Of a stretch of DNA of 64,000 nt, positions 56,352-64,000 are shown one piece after another (the stretch's first letter is position 1; each line of letters starts with the position of its first letter). This DNA is from VAZQ01 sp963756715 (lineage in GTDB: Bacteria > Pseudomonadota > Alphaproteobacteria > Rhizobiales > Xanthobacteraceae): NCBI GenBank assembly GCA_963756715.1, contig CAVWOV010000033.1, forward strand, positions 7,141 to 71,140. The letters run 5' to 3'. A program made the translations under genes and the position numbers. The notes under the pieces were generated by a model. That model ran no database searches and was not told the origin of the DNA. It was given only the letters and a program-made list of their open reading frames with translations.

Positions 56352-56518
56352 CTAGTGGTCCGATTCTAACATTCGCACCCCTTTTCGGCGGGCAATTTTG
56401 CGAATGTTAGAATTAAAGGACCACTAGCAACTATAAGTACTAGTGGAGTTTTGGATTTGACATTCGCTTCGTGGACTCGCGGCGAGGCGGGTAGCGAATG
56501 TCAAATCCACTCCACTAG
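56352..56518. repeat. Bipartite double-hairpin repeat, copy B
   Basis: Same layout as copy A. Hairpin 1: CTAGTGGTCC with GGACCACTAG (56352–56361 / 56418–56427), AAA bulge (56415–56417), inner 16 bp with one G·T (56362–56377 / 56399–56414), 21-nt loop. Linker CAACTATAAGTA. Hairpin 2: CTAGTGGAGT with ACTCCACTAG (56440–56449 / 56509–56518), TTT bulge (56450–56452), GGATTTGACATTCGCT with its complement (56453–56468 / 56493–56508), 24-nt loop containing GGACTCGCGGC. The element is bounded by CTAGTGG and CCACTAG. It sits between hemW and the DHFR-like gene, both on the minus strand. Confidence 0.88.
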
Positions 56519-56552
56519 GATGGCGGATGAATCTGTGGTTATCGCCCCCGCT

Positions 56553-57740
56553 CTACGCCGCGAGATCGGCCACCACCGCATCGAGCAGCGGAAAGCCCGC
56601 GAGCGTGACCCGAAGCATGCCGTTGGCGGTGGTCTCGACGGCGCCCTGCTCCTGCAGGATCGCGACGCGTCGCGGATTGAGCGGCCGGCCGGAAAGCTCC
56701 GCGTAACGCGCCGGATCGATGCCCTCGGCGAGCCGAAGGCCCATCAGCAGAAACTCGTCCGCCCGCTCCTCGTGCGACAGCAACTCGTCGGTGACAACGC
56801 CGTGCCCGCTAGCTTCGACCCGCATCAGCCAGCTCTCCGGCCGCTTCTCGGTCGCAGTGGCGCGGCGATCGCCCGCGATGTCGAGTCTCCCATGCGCGCC
56901 GGGGCCGACGCCGGCGTATTCGTGCCCGCGCCAATAGACCAGGTTGTGCCGGCATTCGGCGCCCGGCCGGGCGTGATTTGAGATCTCATAAGCGGGCAGA
57001 CCGGCCGCCGCGCAGGTCTCCTGCGTGGCATCGTAGAATGCGCGCGCGGTGTCTTCGTCGAGCGTGACCAGTTTGCCGGCTTCGTGCAGCGCAAAAAACG
57101 GCGTGCCCTGCTCGATGGTGAGTTGATAGAGCGACAGGTGCTCGCCCGCCTCCGCGATCGCGCCCTTGAGTTCGGCCGCCCAGCCGGCCGGGGTTTGCCG
57201 TGGGCGCGCGTAGATCAGGTCGAACGAGTAGCGGTCGAAATGCGTGCGCGCGACCGCGACTGCGTCGAGCGCCTCGCGCGCGCTGTGCAGTCGGCCAAGT
57301 TCTTTCAGCGCCGCGTCGTCCAGCGCCTGCACGCCGAGCGAAACCCGGTTCACGCCGGCGGCGCGATAGCCACGAAAGCGCGTCGCCTCGACGCTTGTGG
57401 GGTTGGCTTCGAGCGTCACCTCGGCGTCACGGGCGACCGGCCAGTGCCGCGCGATGGCGTCGAGGATTGCTGCCACGCTCGCGGGCTGCATCAACGACGG
57501 CGTGCCGCCGCCAAAGAAAATGGACGTGACCGTGCGGCCCGGAACCCGCGCCGCCGTCGCGGCGATCTCGGCCGCGAAGGCGCGCACGAAGCGTTCCTGG
57601 TCGATCGCGGTGTGGCGCACATGGCTGTTGAAGTCGCAGTAAGGACACTTCGACAGGCAGAACGGCCAATGGACGTAGACGCCGAACGCGGGCGTGGCCT
57701 CTGGCGCGTGCGAGATGGCTCGATCGTCAGCGCTGCCCAA
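56553..57740 (-). CDS. hemW: Radical SAM haem chaperone (HemW)
   Basis: HemW is a radical-SAM protein related to coproporphyrinogen III oxidase HemN but acting in haem delivery. The cluster motif CLSKCPYC (C-x3-C-x2-C) near residue 26 lies in GVYVHWPFCLSKCPYCDFNS, followed by SIFFGGGTPSLM. HemN's additional N-terminal Cys/substrate residues are absent, favouring HemW. I place the start at TTG 57740, overlapping the end of rdgB by 14 bp, giving about 395 residues. The frame is open much further upstream but only as antisense to nothing conserved. Confidence 0.9.
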   Translation of the reverse strand: MGSADDRAISHAPEATPAFGVYVHWPFCLSKCPYCDFNSHVRHTAIDQERFVRAFAAEIAATAARVPGRTVTSIFFGGGTPSLMQPASVAAILDAIARHWPVARDAEVTLEANPTSVEATRFRGYRAAGVNRVSLGVQALDDAALKELGRLHSAREALDAVAVARTHFDRYSFDLIYARPRQTPAGWAAELKGAIAEAGEHLSLYQLTIEQGTPFFALHEAGKLVTLDEDTARAFYDATQETCAAAGLPAYEISNHARPGAECRHNLVYWRGHEYAGVGPGAHGRLDIAGDRRATATEKRPESWLMRVEASGHGVVTDELLSHEERADEFLLMGLRLAEGIDPARYAELSGRPLNPRRVAILQEQGAVETTANGMLRVTLAGFPLLDAVVADLAA

Positions 57741-58440
57741 GACACGCCTCCGCGAGCTTGAGGAATGCGCGGGCGCGATGCGAGAGGCCTTTGCCGCGCG
57801 GCGGCAGGCCGTGCTTCTCGTCGGCCGGCATCTCGCCGAAGGTGCGGCTATGACCGTCCGGCAGGAACATCGGATCGTAGCCGAAGCCGAGCGTGCCGCG
57901 CGGCGGCCACACCAGCGTGCCGTCGACCGTCGCCTCGAAGTCCTCGGTATGACCATCCGGCCAGGCGACGCAGAGTGCCGAGACGAAATGCGCCCTGCGC
58001 TGGCCGGGTGTCGACGCGCCGCAAGCACGCAATTCATCTTCCACGCGTTGCATCGCGTGCTGGAAGTCCTTGTCCGGTCCCGCCCAGCGCGCCGAATAAA
58101 TGCCCGGTGCGCCATCGAGCGCGTCGACCGCGAGACCCGAATTATCCGCGAACGCCATCAGGCCGGACGCCGTCGCAGCCGCGATCGCCTTGATGCGCGC
58201 GTTGTCACGAAAGGATGTGCCGGTCTCGTCCGGCTCACCCAGCCCGAGGTCCCCGGCGGAGACGGCCTCGATTCCGTAGGGGAGCAAAAGTTCCCGCATT
58301 TCCCGCAGCTTGCCTGGATTGTGCGTGGCGATCACAAGCCGGCCGCTTATCGCGCGGTGCATCGGGTCAGCCGCGCCATCTCGCATCAAAGCAGCCGATT
58401 CGGGCGGGTCGGCGCGACGGTTGGATGCATTCTGCGACAT
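57727..58440 (-). CDS. rdgB: XTP/dITP pyrophosphatase (RdgB/HAM1)
   Basis: RdgB hydrolyses non-canonical purine triphosphates such as dITP and XTP. Family motifs are LVIATHNPGKLREMRELL, ADNSGLAVDALDGAPGIYSA, GTLGFGYDPMF and SHRARAF. The full frame gives 237 residues; family proteins normally begin just before VIATHNPGK, so ATG 58362 (MHRAISGRLVIATHNPGKL) may be the true start, giving 211. The segment upstream of it overlaps a palindromic intergenic repeat. It lies between rph and hemW. Confidence 0.93.
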   Translation of the reverse strand: MSQNASNRRADPPESAALMRDGAADPMHRAISGRLVIATHNPGKLREMRELLLPYGIEAVSAGDLGLGEPDETGTSFRDNARIKAIAAATASGLMAFADNSGLAVDALDGAPGIYSARWAGPDKDFQHAMQRVEDELRACGASTPGQRRAHFVSALCVAWPDGHTEDFEATVDGTLVWPPRGTLGFGYDPMFLPDGHSRTFGEMPADEKHGLPPRGKGLSHRARAFLKLAEACLGQR

Positions 58441-58443
58441 GCC

Positions 58444-58494
58444 GGCTTCCAGCGACTCCTCGGTGCTGGATGCTCCGCTTTCCGCGGCATGACA
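58444..58494. repeat. Possible REP-like palindrome between rph and rdgB
   Basis: GGATGCTCCGC and GCGGCATGAC (about 58468–58492) form an imperfect hairpin of the type GGATGCCCCGC ... GCGGGGCATGACA common between rhizobial genes. The stem here is degraded. Confidence 0.35.
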
Positions 58495-58507
58495 ACAAAA
58501 ATAACGC

Positions 58508-59221
58508 TCACATCACGGCGATCTTCTGCAGGTCGACGAGCTTGCCGATGCCCTTTTTCGCCAACGCCAGGAGTTCAAGGAGCTGCTCCTCGGAGAACGG
58601 AATTTTTTCGGCGGTTCCCTGTACCTCGACGATGCGTCCGGCGCCGGTAAGGACGAAATTGGCATCGGTATCGGCTTCGGAGTCTTCGGCGTAGTCGAGG
58701 TCGAGCACCGGCGTACCCTGCCAAATGCCGCACGAGATGGCGGCCACATGGTCGCGCAGCGGCTCGCCTCTCAGCATCTCGCGCGTCTTCATCCAGGCGA
58801 CGCAGTCGTGCAGCGCCACCCAGGCACCCGTGATCGCGGCCGTGCGGGTGCCGCCATCGGCCTGGATGACGTCGCAATCGATGGTGATCTGGCGTTCGCC
58901 GAGCGCCGCAAGGTCGAGAATGGCGCGCAGGCTTCGCCCGATCAGCCGCTGGATCTCCACCGTGCGCCCGCTTTGCTTGCCGGCCGAGGCCTCGCGGCGC
59001 GTGCGCTCCGATGTGGCGCGCGGCAGCATGCCGTATTCGGCGGTGATCCAGCCGCGCGCCTGACCCTTGAGCCACGGCGGCAACCGGTCCTCGAGCGTGG
59101 CGGTCACCAGCACGTGGGTGTCGCCGAACTTCACGAAGCAGGAGCCCTCGGCGTATTTCACCACGCCGCGCTCTAGCGATACGGCGCGCAGCTCGTCGGG
59201 CTGTCGGCGGCTTGGCCGCAT
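58508..59221 (-). CDS. rph: Ribonuclease PH
   Basis: RNase PH trims tRNA 3' ends by phosphorolysis. The 237-residue product has MRPSRRQPDELRAVSLERGV at the start, SSCxVKFGDTHVLV-type sequence (GSCFVKFGDTHVLVTATLED) and the phosphate site GRSLRAILDLAALGERQITI (Arg pair), then ALHDCVAWM and DLDYAEDSEADTDANFVLTG. ATG 59221 has AGGAG seven bases upstream. It heads the minus-strand rph–rdgB–hemW group. In relatives hrcA lies directly on its other side; here about 3.9 kb of catabolic genes intervene. Confidence 0.96.
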   Translation of the reverse strand: MRPSRRQPDELRAVSLERGVVKYAEGSCFVKFGDTHVLVTATLEDRLPPWLKGQARGWITAEYGMLPRATSERTRREASAGKQSGRTVEIQRLIGRSLRAILDLAALGERQITIDCDVIQADGGTRTAAITGAWVALHDCVAWMKTREMLRGEPLRDHVAAISCGIWQGTPVLDLDYAEDSEADTDANFVLTGAGRIVEVQGTAEKIPFSEEQLLELLALAKKGIGKLVDLQKIAVM

Positions 59222-59296
59222 GCTGGTCTCCTGCTCATCGTCTTTTCAACGGCTGGGCTTTTTAGGTGCGCACGGCCGCCACCACAAGGGCGTAGT

Positions 59297-60270
59297 TCAC
59301 TCAGGCTGAATGCCGGCGTCCTTGACCATCTTGCCCCATTTGACAAGCTGGACCTTCACGAAGTCGTCGAGCTCTTGCGGCGAGCTCGAGAACGCTTCGA
59401 AACCCACCTTGCCGAGCGTCGATTTGACATCCGGGCTGTCGATGATCTTGCGCAGCTCGGTGTTGAGCAGCTTGATGACGGCCGGGGGCGTGTGGGCCGG
59501 GGCGAAGAGACCCGCCCAGGAATCCATATCGAAGCCCGTAACACCCGCTTCATCCAAAGTCGGAAGCTCGGGAATCAACGAACTGCGCTTGATCCGCGAC
59601 ACCGCAAGCGCGTTCAGTTTGCCCGCTTTGACGTGGGGCAGGCCGGTCACGAGGTCGGTGAACATCATCGACACGCGGCCGCCCAGCACGTCGTTGATGG
59701 CCGGTGGCGAGCTCTTGTAGGGCACATGCAGCATGTCGAGCTCCGCCCAGTGCCTGAGCGTTGCGCCGGCCACGACTCCCGACGTGTTGCCGCTGGCGAA
59801 CGACAGCTTGCCAGGACGGTCTTTGGCATATGCGATCAATTCCTTGACCGACTTCGCCGGAATGCTGGGGTTGGTCACCAGCATCAGCGTGTAGCTGCCC
59901 ATTCGCGTCACCGCGGTGAAGTCCTTCACCGGATCGTAGCTGACATTCTTCATCAGGAACGGGACGGCCGAATGCGGGCTATTGGTGCTCATGAGCAGCG
60001 TGTAGCCATCCGCGCGGAGCGCGCGACGTATAGCGCCGCAAGCGCGCCGTTTGCGCCCGGCCGGGTTTCGACCACGACGCTCTGCTTCAGGGCCGCGCCG
60101 AGGTGCTGGGCGACCACGCGAGAAATGGTATCGGTGGCGCTGCCCGGCCCGAACGGCACGATGATGGTGATTGGCTTGCTTGGATAGGCTTGCGCGCGGG
60201 CTTTATCGTTCGGGCCGGCGCAGCACAGAGCGACGACGGCGGCGACAAGAATCTGGACGAGATTCTTCAC
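59297..60270 (-). pseudogene. Bug-family (TTT) substrate-binding protein, one frameshift
   Basis: A periplasmic receptor from GTG 60270 (AGGGAGGT upstream). A signal peptide (VKNLVQILVAAVVALCCAGP) is followed by YPSKPITIIVPFGPGSATDT and VVVETRPGANGALAA. At about 60025 the frame shifts, as if one C were missing before GGATGGC, and continues GYTLLMSTNSPHSAVPFLMK to the C-terminal DDFVKVQLVKWGKMVKDAGI. Joined length is about 324 residues. It is divergent from the LigI-like amidohydrolase, so it may import that pathway's aromatic acid. Confidence 0.85.
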
Positions 60271-60368
60271 GGCCGTACCTCCCTGTTCCTGGATTGCGAG
60301 GTCTTGTGCTTTGGCCGGACCGTCCTCGCGTATCGGCAGACCTTGACCTTCAGGGAACCTTAGCGAAC

Positions 60369-61381
60369 ATGGCCCACTTGGTCGATCACAGCTTGAGGCC
60401 GCAATCCGATGACGTTGTCGCAGCAATGATCCCGGCCTGCCCCGCACCGCGCACGCCGAGCCGGCCGAAAATCCCGCTGCCGCCGAAGGCGTGCGACACG
60501 CATTGTCATGTCTTTGGGCCGGCGGCGTTATTTCCCTATGCGGACGACCGCAGCTACACGCCGCCGGACGCGCCGCTGGAAAAATATCTCGGTATGCTCG
60601 ACACCCTCGGTTTCGAGCGCGGTGCGCTGGTGCAGGGCAGTGCGCACGGCCGCGACAATTCGGCGATGCTCGACGCGCTGGCGCGGCGGCCGGATCGGCT
60701 GCGCGGCGTCGCGGTCGCGGACGAGACAGTGCCGCCGGCCGAGCTTCGCCGCTGGGATGCGCTCGGCGTGCGTGGCTTGCGCTTCAACCATTTCTTCCGC
60801 GACGGACAGTTGCATTACCGCGGCGGCGTCACGCTCGATTCCGCGCGCGTGCTGGCGCCGGTCATGAAAGAACTCGGCTGGCATCTGCAGCTTTGGATCG
60901 ACATCAAGGACCTGCCGGACACCATCCCGATTCTGCAGTCGATCGGCGTACCGGTGGTGATCGACCATATGGGCCGCAGCGACGCGCGCGCCGGAACCGG
61001 GACGCCGGGCTTCCAGAGCCTGCTGCGGCTCGTGGAGAGGGCGGCTGCTGGGTCAAGCTGTCGGGCGCGCATCGCATCAGCCAGAGCCCGCCCGACTATC
61101 CGGATGCCCGGCCGTTCTGCGAGGCGCTCGTGCGGGCGAACCCCGAGCAGCTTGTGTGGGGCAGCGACTGGCCGCATCCGCGCATGGATGACGAGATGCC
61201 GGATGCCGGCCATCTGCTCGATCTGTTCCAGGAGTGGACGCCCGATGAGGCGGCCCGCCACCGCATCCTGGTCAGCAATCCGGCGCGGCTTTATGGGTTT
61301 CCGCGTAACGGAGGTTTCGTAAGCAGGTGCGGTTCGCGCCACCCAACGGGGATCCCCGCTAGCGCGGTTACAACGTTGCCC
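60369..61381 (+). pseudogene. LigI-like amidohydrolase (2-pyrone-4,6-dicarboxylate hydrolase family), one frameshift
   Basis: A TIM-barrel hydrolase. The N-terminal metal motif is ACDTHCHVFGPAALFPYADD. LGVRGLRFNHFF, GWHLQLWIDIKDLPD and VVIDHMGRSDA follow, and VWGSDWPHP (active-site Asp) is near the end. The frame changes at about 61040 (GTGGAGAGGGCGGC). In the second frame no stop follows RLYGFPR; it runs in frame into the MaoC domain that starts at about 61382. ATG 60369 or ATG 60426 could be the start. LigI hydrolyses 2-pyrone-4,6-dicarboxylate in protocatechuate 4,5-cleavage, but the family has other lactonase members. Confidence 0.8.
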
Positions 61382-61849
61382 ATGACATTTTCGCGTCCTG
61401 TCAACGATCGCTATTTCGAGGACTACATTGAAGGTGACGTCTTTCGCTTCGGCAGCATCGCGGTTGCGGCGGACGAGATTGTCGCCTTCGCCAAGCAGTT
61501 CGATCCGCAGAGCTTCCACACCGATCCCGAGGCGGCCAAGCAATCGCCGTTCGGCGGTCTCATCGCCAGCGGCTGGCACACCGCAGCCCTGATGATGCGG
61601 CTGTTCGCCGATCACTATCTGACCCACGTCGCGAGCCTCGCGTCGCCCGGTATCGACGAATTGCGATGGCTCAAGCCCGGGCGTCCGGCGACACGCTGTC
61701 GATCCGCGTGACTGTGCTCAAGGCTGCGCCCTCGAAGTCGAAGCCCCATCGGGGCGTCGTTACCTCCGGGGTCGAGGTCCTCAATCAGGCCGATGATGGT
61801 GATGACGCTCACGGCGGTGAATTTCATCGCCCGGCGCACTCCCGGCTGA
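61382..61849 (+). pseudogene. MaoC-like hydratase, two compensating frameshifts
   Basis: A hot-dog-fold protein of about 155 residues: MTFSRPVNDRYFEDYIEGDV, the hydratase motif in FDPQSFHTDPEAAKQSPFGG (Asp and His of the catalytic pair) and GLIASGWHTAALMMRL. At about 61683 the frame shifts to GDTLSIRVTVLKAAPSKSKP, and near 61795 back to VMTLTAVNFIARRTPG, ending at TGA 61847–61849. The two shifts cancel, so the span is exactly 156 codons. It would hydrate an enoyl-CoA. It is co-directional with the amidohydrolase and convergent with the dioxygenase gene. Confidence 0.75.
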
Positions 61850-61877
61850 TGAAGCCAACTTGTTCCAGCCCTGCCCG

Positions 61878-62871
61878 TCACGACCAGGTCGCAAAGCTCA
61901 AGCCGGTGCCGGTGCCGGCCGCGGTCCGGTAGCCCGGCACGTATTCGAACCAGTCGAGATTGAGGTGTCCGACGGCGCCGGCGACCGCAACCCAGTTGAG
62001 GATCTCGGAACTGCCGGCATTGAGCTTGTTGCGCGGCAAACTCCGCAGGAACGCCGCGTCCTTGTCGGCGCAGGCCCGCAGGATCGCGCGGTCGAAATCC
62101 TCGTCGACCAGGAAATGGCTCAAGCCGCCTGACGCAGCACGCCGATCCTGGCGTCGCCCGGAAACCGCGCGACCGCCTTGCCGATGGCTTCGCCAGCTCG
62201 TAACAGCGCCGCGGCCGCGGCTGTGTCGGCGGAAAGTAGGTGTTGAGGAAGATCGGCACCACCGGCACGGCCGTTCGCTGTCCATGACGTGGCGATGGAC
62301 GTAGGCCACCGCGTGGCCTTCTCCTTCGCCGTCGCGCAGCCGCTTGGAGCTTGCGAGATCGAAGCCCGCGTCCATCAGCGATCGATCAGGTGCAATGCGA
62401 GCGAAGAGTGGACTGGATAGTCGCGCGGCGCATCCTGTTCGAAGAACGCTGCGCGGTTCTTGATGTACCAATCGGGAAAGTGCGAATAGGTCTCGTGCTG
62501 CTTGTTGTCGTTGCGGATGGTGTCGCCGTAGGAACCGCGAAGGCGGGCCGGCAGTCTTCCAGATAGCTCTCGTTCTGGTCGTCACCGAACACTATCAGCG
62601 CATCAAGCTTTGCGGCGGTGAGCGTCTGCCGCAGGTGCTTCATCGCCGCCCGCGCGGTGTTCTGCCGCTCGACCAGGTGTTCGGGTCCGACCATGCCGGA
62701 CAGCTTCGGGTCGGCCTTCAGCAGCAGATCGTCATAGCTCGTCGGGTTGCCGTCCTTGTCGCGGTGCTTGATCTTCATGTCGGTTTCGCGGGAAGCGCGG
62801 CAACGTTTCGTCCGCCGCGAGCAGCATAGGCGTGTGCGACGTTCCCATGCCGAGCACGATTTTCGCCATCG
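61878..62871 (-). pseudogene. LigB-type extradiol dioxygenase, several frameshifts
   Basis: The gene can be read from ATG 62871 (MAKIVLGMGTSHTPMLL, iron-ligand His in TSHTP) through IKHRDKDGNPTSYDDLLLKA, LDALIVFGDDQNESYLEDCR, then RTAVPVVPIFLNTYFPPTQP and FLVDEDFDRAILRACADKDA to GTGTGLSFATW, but over all three frames with at least four shifts. The pieces match the catalytic subunit of class III ring-cleaving dioxygenases (protocatechuate 4,5- or gallate dioxygenase type). With the LigI-like gene this suggests meta-cleavage of an aromatic acid. It lies in a low-quality part of the sequence, so it may be intact in the cell. Confidence 0.75.
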
Positions 62872-63084
62872 GTCCTCTCCTCGGTTCCGTTCCTGGCCAT
62901 CAGGCCTGTGCGGCGTCCGCGTTCATTCCGGCTGTGCGCACAGCGCTTCATGGCATACTCTAACGCATTGTTGCAGCGCCGGGAGGCCGCCGTTCCTGAT
63001 TTGGGTCAATACTTTGGCCCTTACCCGGCCTGCTTGAACTTGGTCCGGCGAATGGACAATTGTCTGTGCTGTTGAGTTATTGGA
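62872..63084. other. Divergent promoter region of the dioxygenase gene and hrcA
   Basis: A 213-bp gap without a gene. I looked for a CIRCE operator (TTAGCACTC-N9-GAGTGCTAA) and found none. No convincing promoter hexamers are visible. Confidence 0.3.
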
Positions 63085-64000
63085 GTGGCTGCATTGGCCC
63101 AGGATGTCCAGATCGGCGCGACGCAGGTGAGCTTGGCCCAGCTCAACGAGCGCTCGCGTGACATCTTCCGGCAGATCGTCGAGAGCTACCTTGCGACTGG
63201 CGAACCGGTGGGTTCCCGCAATATCTCGCGCCTGATTACGACGCCGCTGTCGCCCGCGTCGGTCCGCAACGTGATGTCGGACCTGGAACAGCTCCGGGCT
63301 GGTCTACGCGCCGCACACCTCCGCCGGCCGGCTCCCCAGCGAGTTGGGGCTGCGCTTCTTCGTCGACGCGCTCATGGAGATTGGCGATCTCGGCGAGGCC
63401 GACCGGCGCGACATCGAGGCCAAGGTCGCGTGGCCGGCAGGTCGATGGAAGCGGTGCCTAGCGAAGCCTCCGGCATGCTGTCCGGGCTCACCCGCACCGC
63501 CGGGGTGGTGCTGACCGCGAAATCGAACGCCCGCTTCAAGCACATCGAGTTCGTGCGGCTCGAACCCGAACGGGCCCTCGTCGTACTGGTTGCGGAGGAC
63601 GGCCAGATCGAGAACCGGATCGTCGCCATTCCGCCCGGACTGCCGTCATCGTCCCTGACCGAGGCCCTGGCAACTTCATCAACGCACATACCCGCGGCCG
63701 GAACCTGCCGGACGCCAAGATCGAACTGGAGAAGGCGTTGGAGGCGGAGTCCAGGCGGAACTCGACCAGCTCACCCAGAAAATCGTCGCCGCCGGCTTCG
63801 CCAGTTGGTCCGGCGGCGACGGCGATGATCGCAAGCTGATCGTGCGCGGGGCGGCGCACCTCCTGGAGGACCTCAAGGCGGTCGAGGACCTGGAGCGGGT
63901 CCGGCCGCCGTTCGACGAGCTTGAGACCAAGCGCGGCGTGATCGATCTGCTGGGCCGGGCCGAACGCGCCGAGGGCGCCCGCATTTTCATCGGATCGGAG
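63085..64000 (+). pseudogene. hrcA: Heat-inducible transcription repressor HrcA, partial and frameshifted
   Basis: HrcA represses groESL/dnaK-type heat-shock genes at CIRCE sites. From GTG 63085 the winged-helix N-terminus reads LNERSRDIFRQIVESYLATG, EPVGSRNISRLITTPLSPAS and VRNVMSDLEQL. The rest is spread over other frames: LVYAPHTSAGRLPSELGLRF, GMLSGLTRTAGVVLTAKSNA, FINAHTRGRNLPDAKIELEK and LVRGAAHLLEDLKAVEDLER. Shifts lie at about 63299, 63430, 63668 and 63749. The gene runs off the window after about 300 of roughly 350–360 residues. Four indels in an otherwise well-conserved gene point to sequence error. Confidence 0.9.

Overview
This is a high-GC chromosomal stretch from an alphaproteobacterium, most likely Hyphomicrobiales (Bradyrhizobium / Nitrobacteraceae / Xanthobacteraceae-like). 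The evidence is the gene neighbourhoods hemD–MIC60-like–hemY, rsmI–yraN beside lpoA, and hemW–rdgB–rph with hrcA nearby. Several orphan Bug-type (tripartite tricarboxylate) substrate-binding proteins and palindromic intergenic repeats also fit this group. I see no phage, insertion sequence, CRISPR array or integron.

Layout. 0–4.5 kb: end of a Bug receptor gene, then a minus-strand group (tsaD, gpsA, EVE-domain gene, DUF1761 gene, two tandem c'-type cytochromes). 4.7–8.7 kb: hemD, a mitofilin/MIC60-like gene, hemY and tRNA-Thr(CGU); hemC is not at its expected place beside hemD. 8.7–10.6 kb: gene-poor DNA with small ORFs and a decayed chemotaxis-receptor gene. 10.6–19 kb: gshB, a cassette of 2-oxoglutarate oxygenase, Bug receptor and TsdA-like cytochrome, an MFS carrier, an amidotransferase, a TerB/SDR pair and a TPR lipoprotein. 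19–22.6 kb: a three-domain phospholipid-repair acyltransferase. 23.3–31.3 kb: a tightly packed plus-strand operon with a CoxG-like protein, a complete molybdenum hydroxylase (M, L, S subunits), an atypical fumarate-reductase-like flavoprotein, a short [2Fe-2S] partner and a UbiD-type decarboxylase. 32–36.7 kb: a ruined RND efflux pair. 36.7–51.5 kb: hydrolase, patatin, DUF4331 protein, enoyl-CoA hydratase plus NDP-forming acyl-CoA synthetase, methyltransferase, glycosyltransferase, NUDIX enzyme, a large membrane protein, cupin, esterase and a lytic transglycosylase. 51.7–59.2 kb: housekeeping genes (yraN, rsmI, lpoA, GST, DHFR-like, hemW, rdgB, rph). 59.3–62.9 kb: an aromatic-acid-type catabolic island (Bug receptor, LigI-like amidohydrolase, MaoC, LigB-like dioxygenase). 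The window ends inside hrcA.

The most interesting structure I found is a roughly 166-bp bipartite intergenic repeat, present in full at 52114–52279 and 56352–56518, with a half-copy at 53208–53237. Each full copy is two long hairpins in mirror-image arrangement: a 10-bp outer stem, a 3-nt bulge (AAA in the first hairpin, TTT in the second), a 15–17-bp inner stem and a 21–24-nt loop. The stems differ in sequence between copies but remain paired, and the second loop keeps the identical motif GGACTCGCGGC.

Caution on sequence quality. About fifteen genes carry frameshifts that a one-base insertion or deletion would usually repair. They include conserved ones (hrcA, lpoA, the lytic transglycosylase). 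Many are probably assembly or sequencing errors, densest at 33–36.5 kb and 61–64 kb. I label such genes 'pseudogene' only in the sense of 'broken as written'; the RND permease and the chemotaxis receptor also carry in-frame nonsense codons and may be truly dead.
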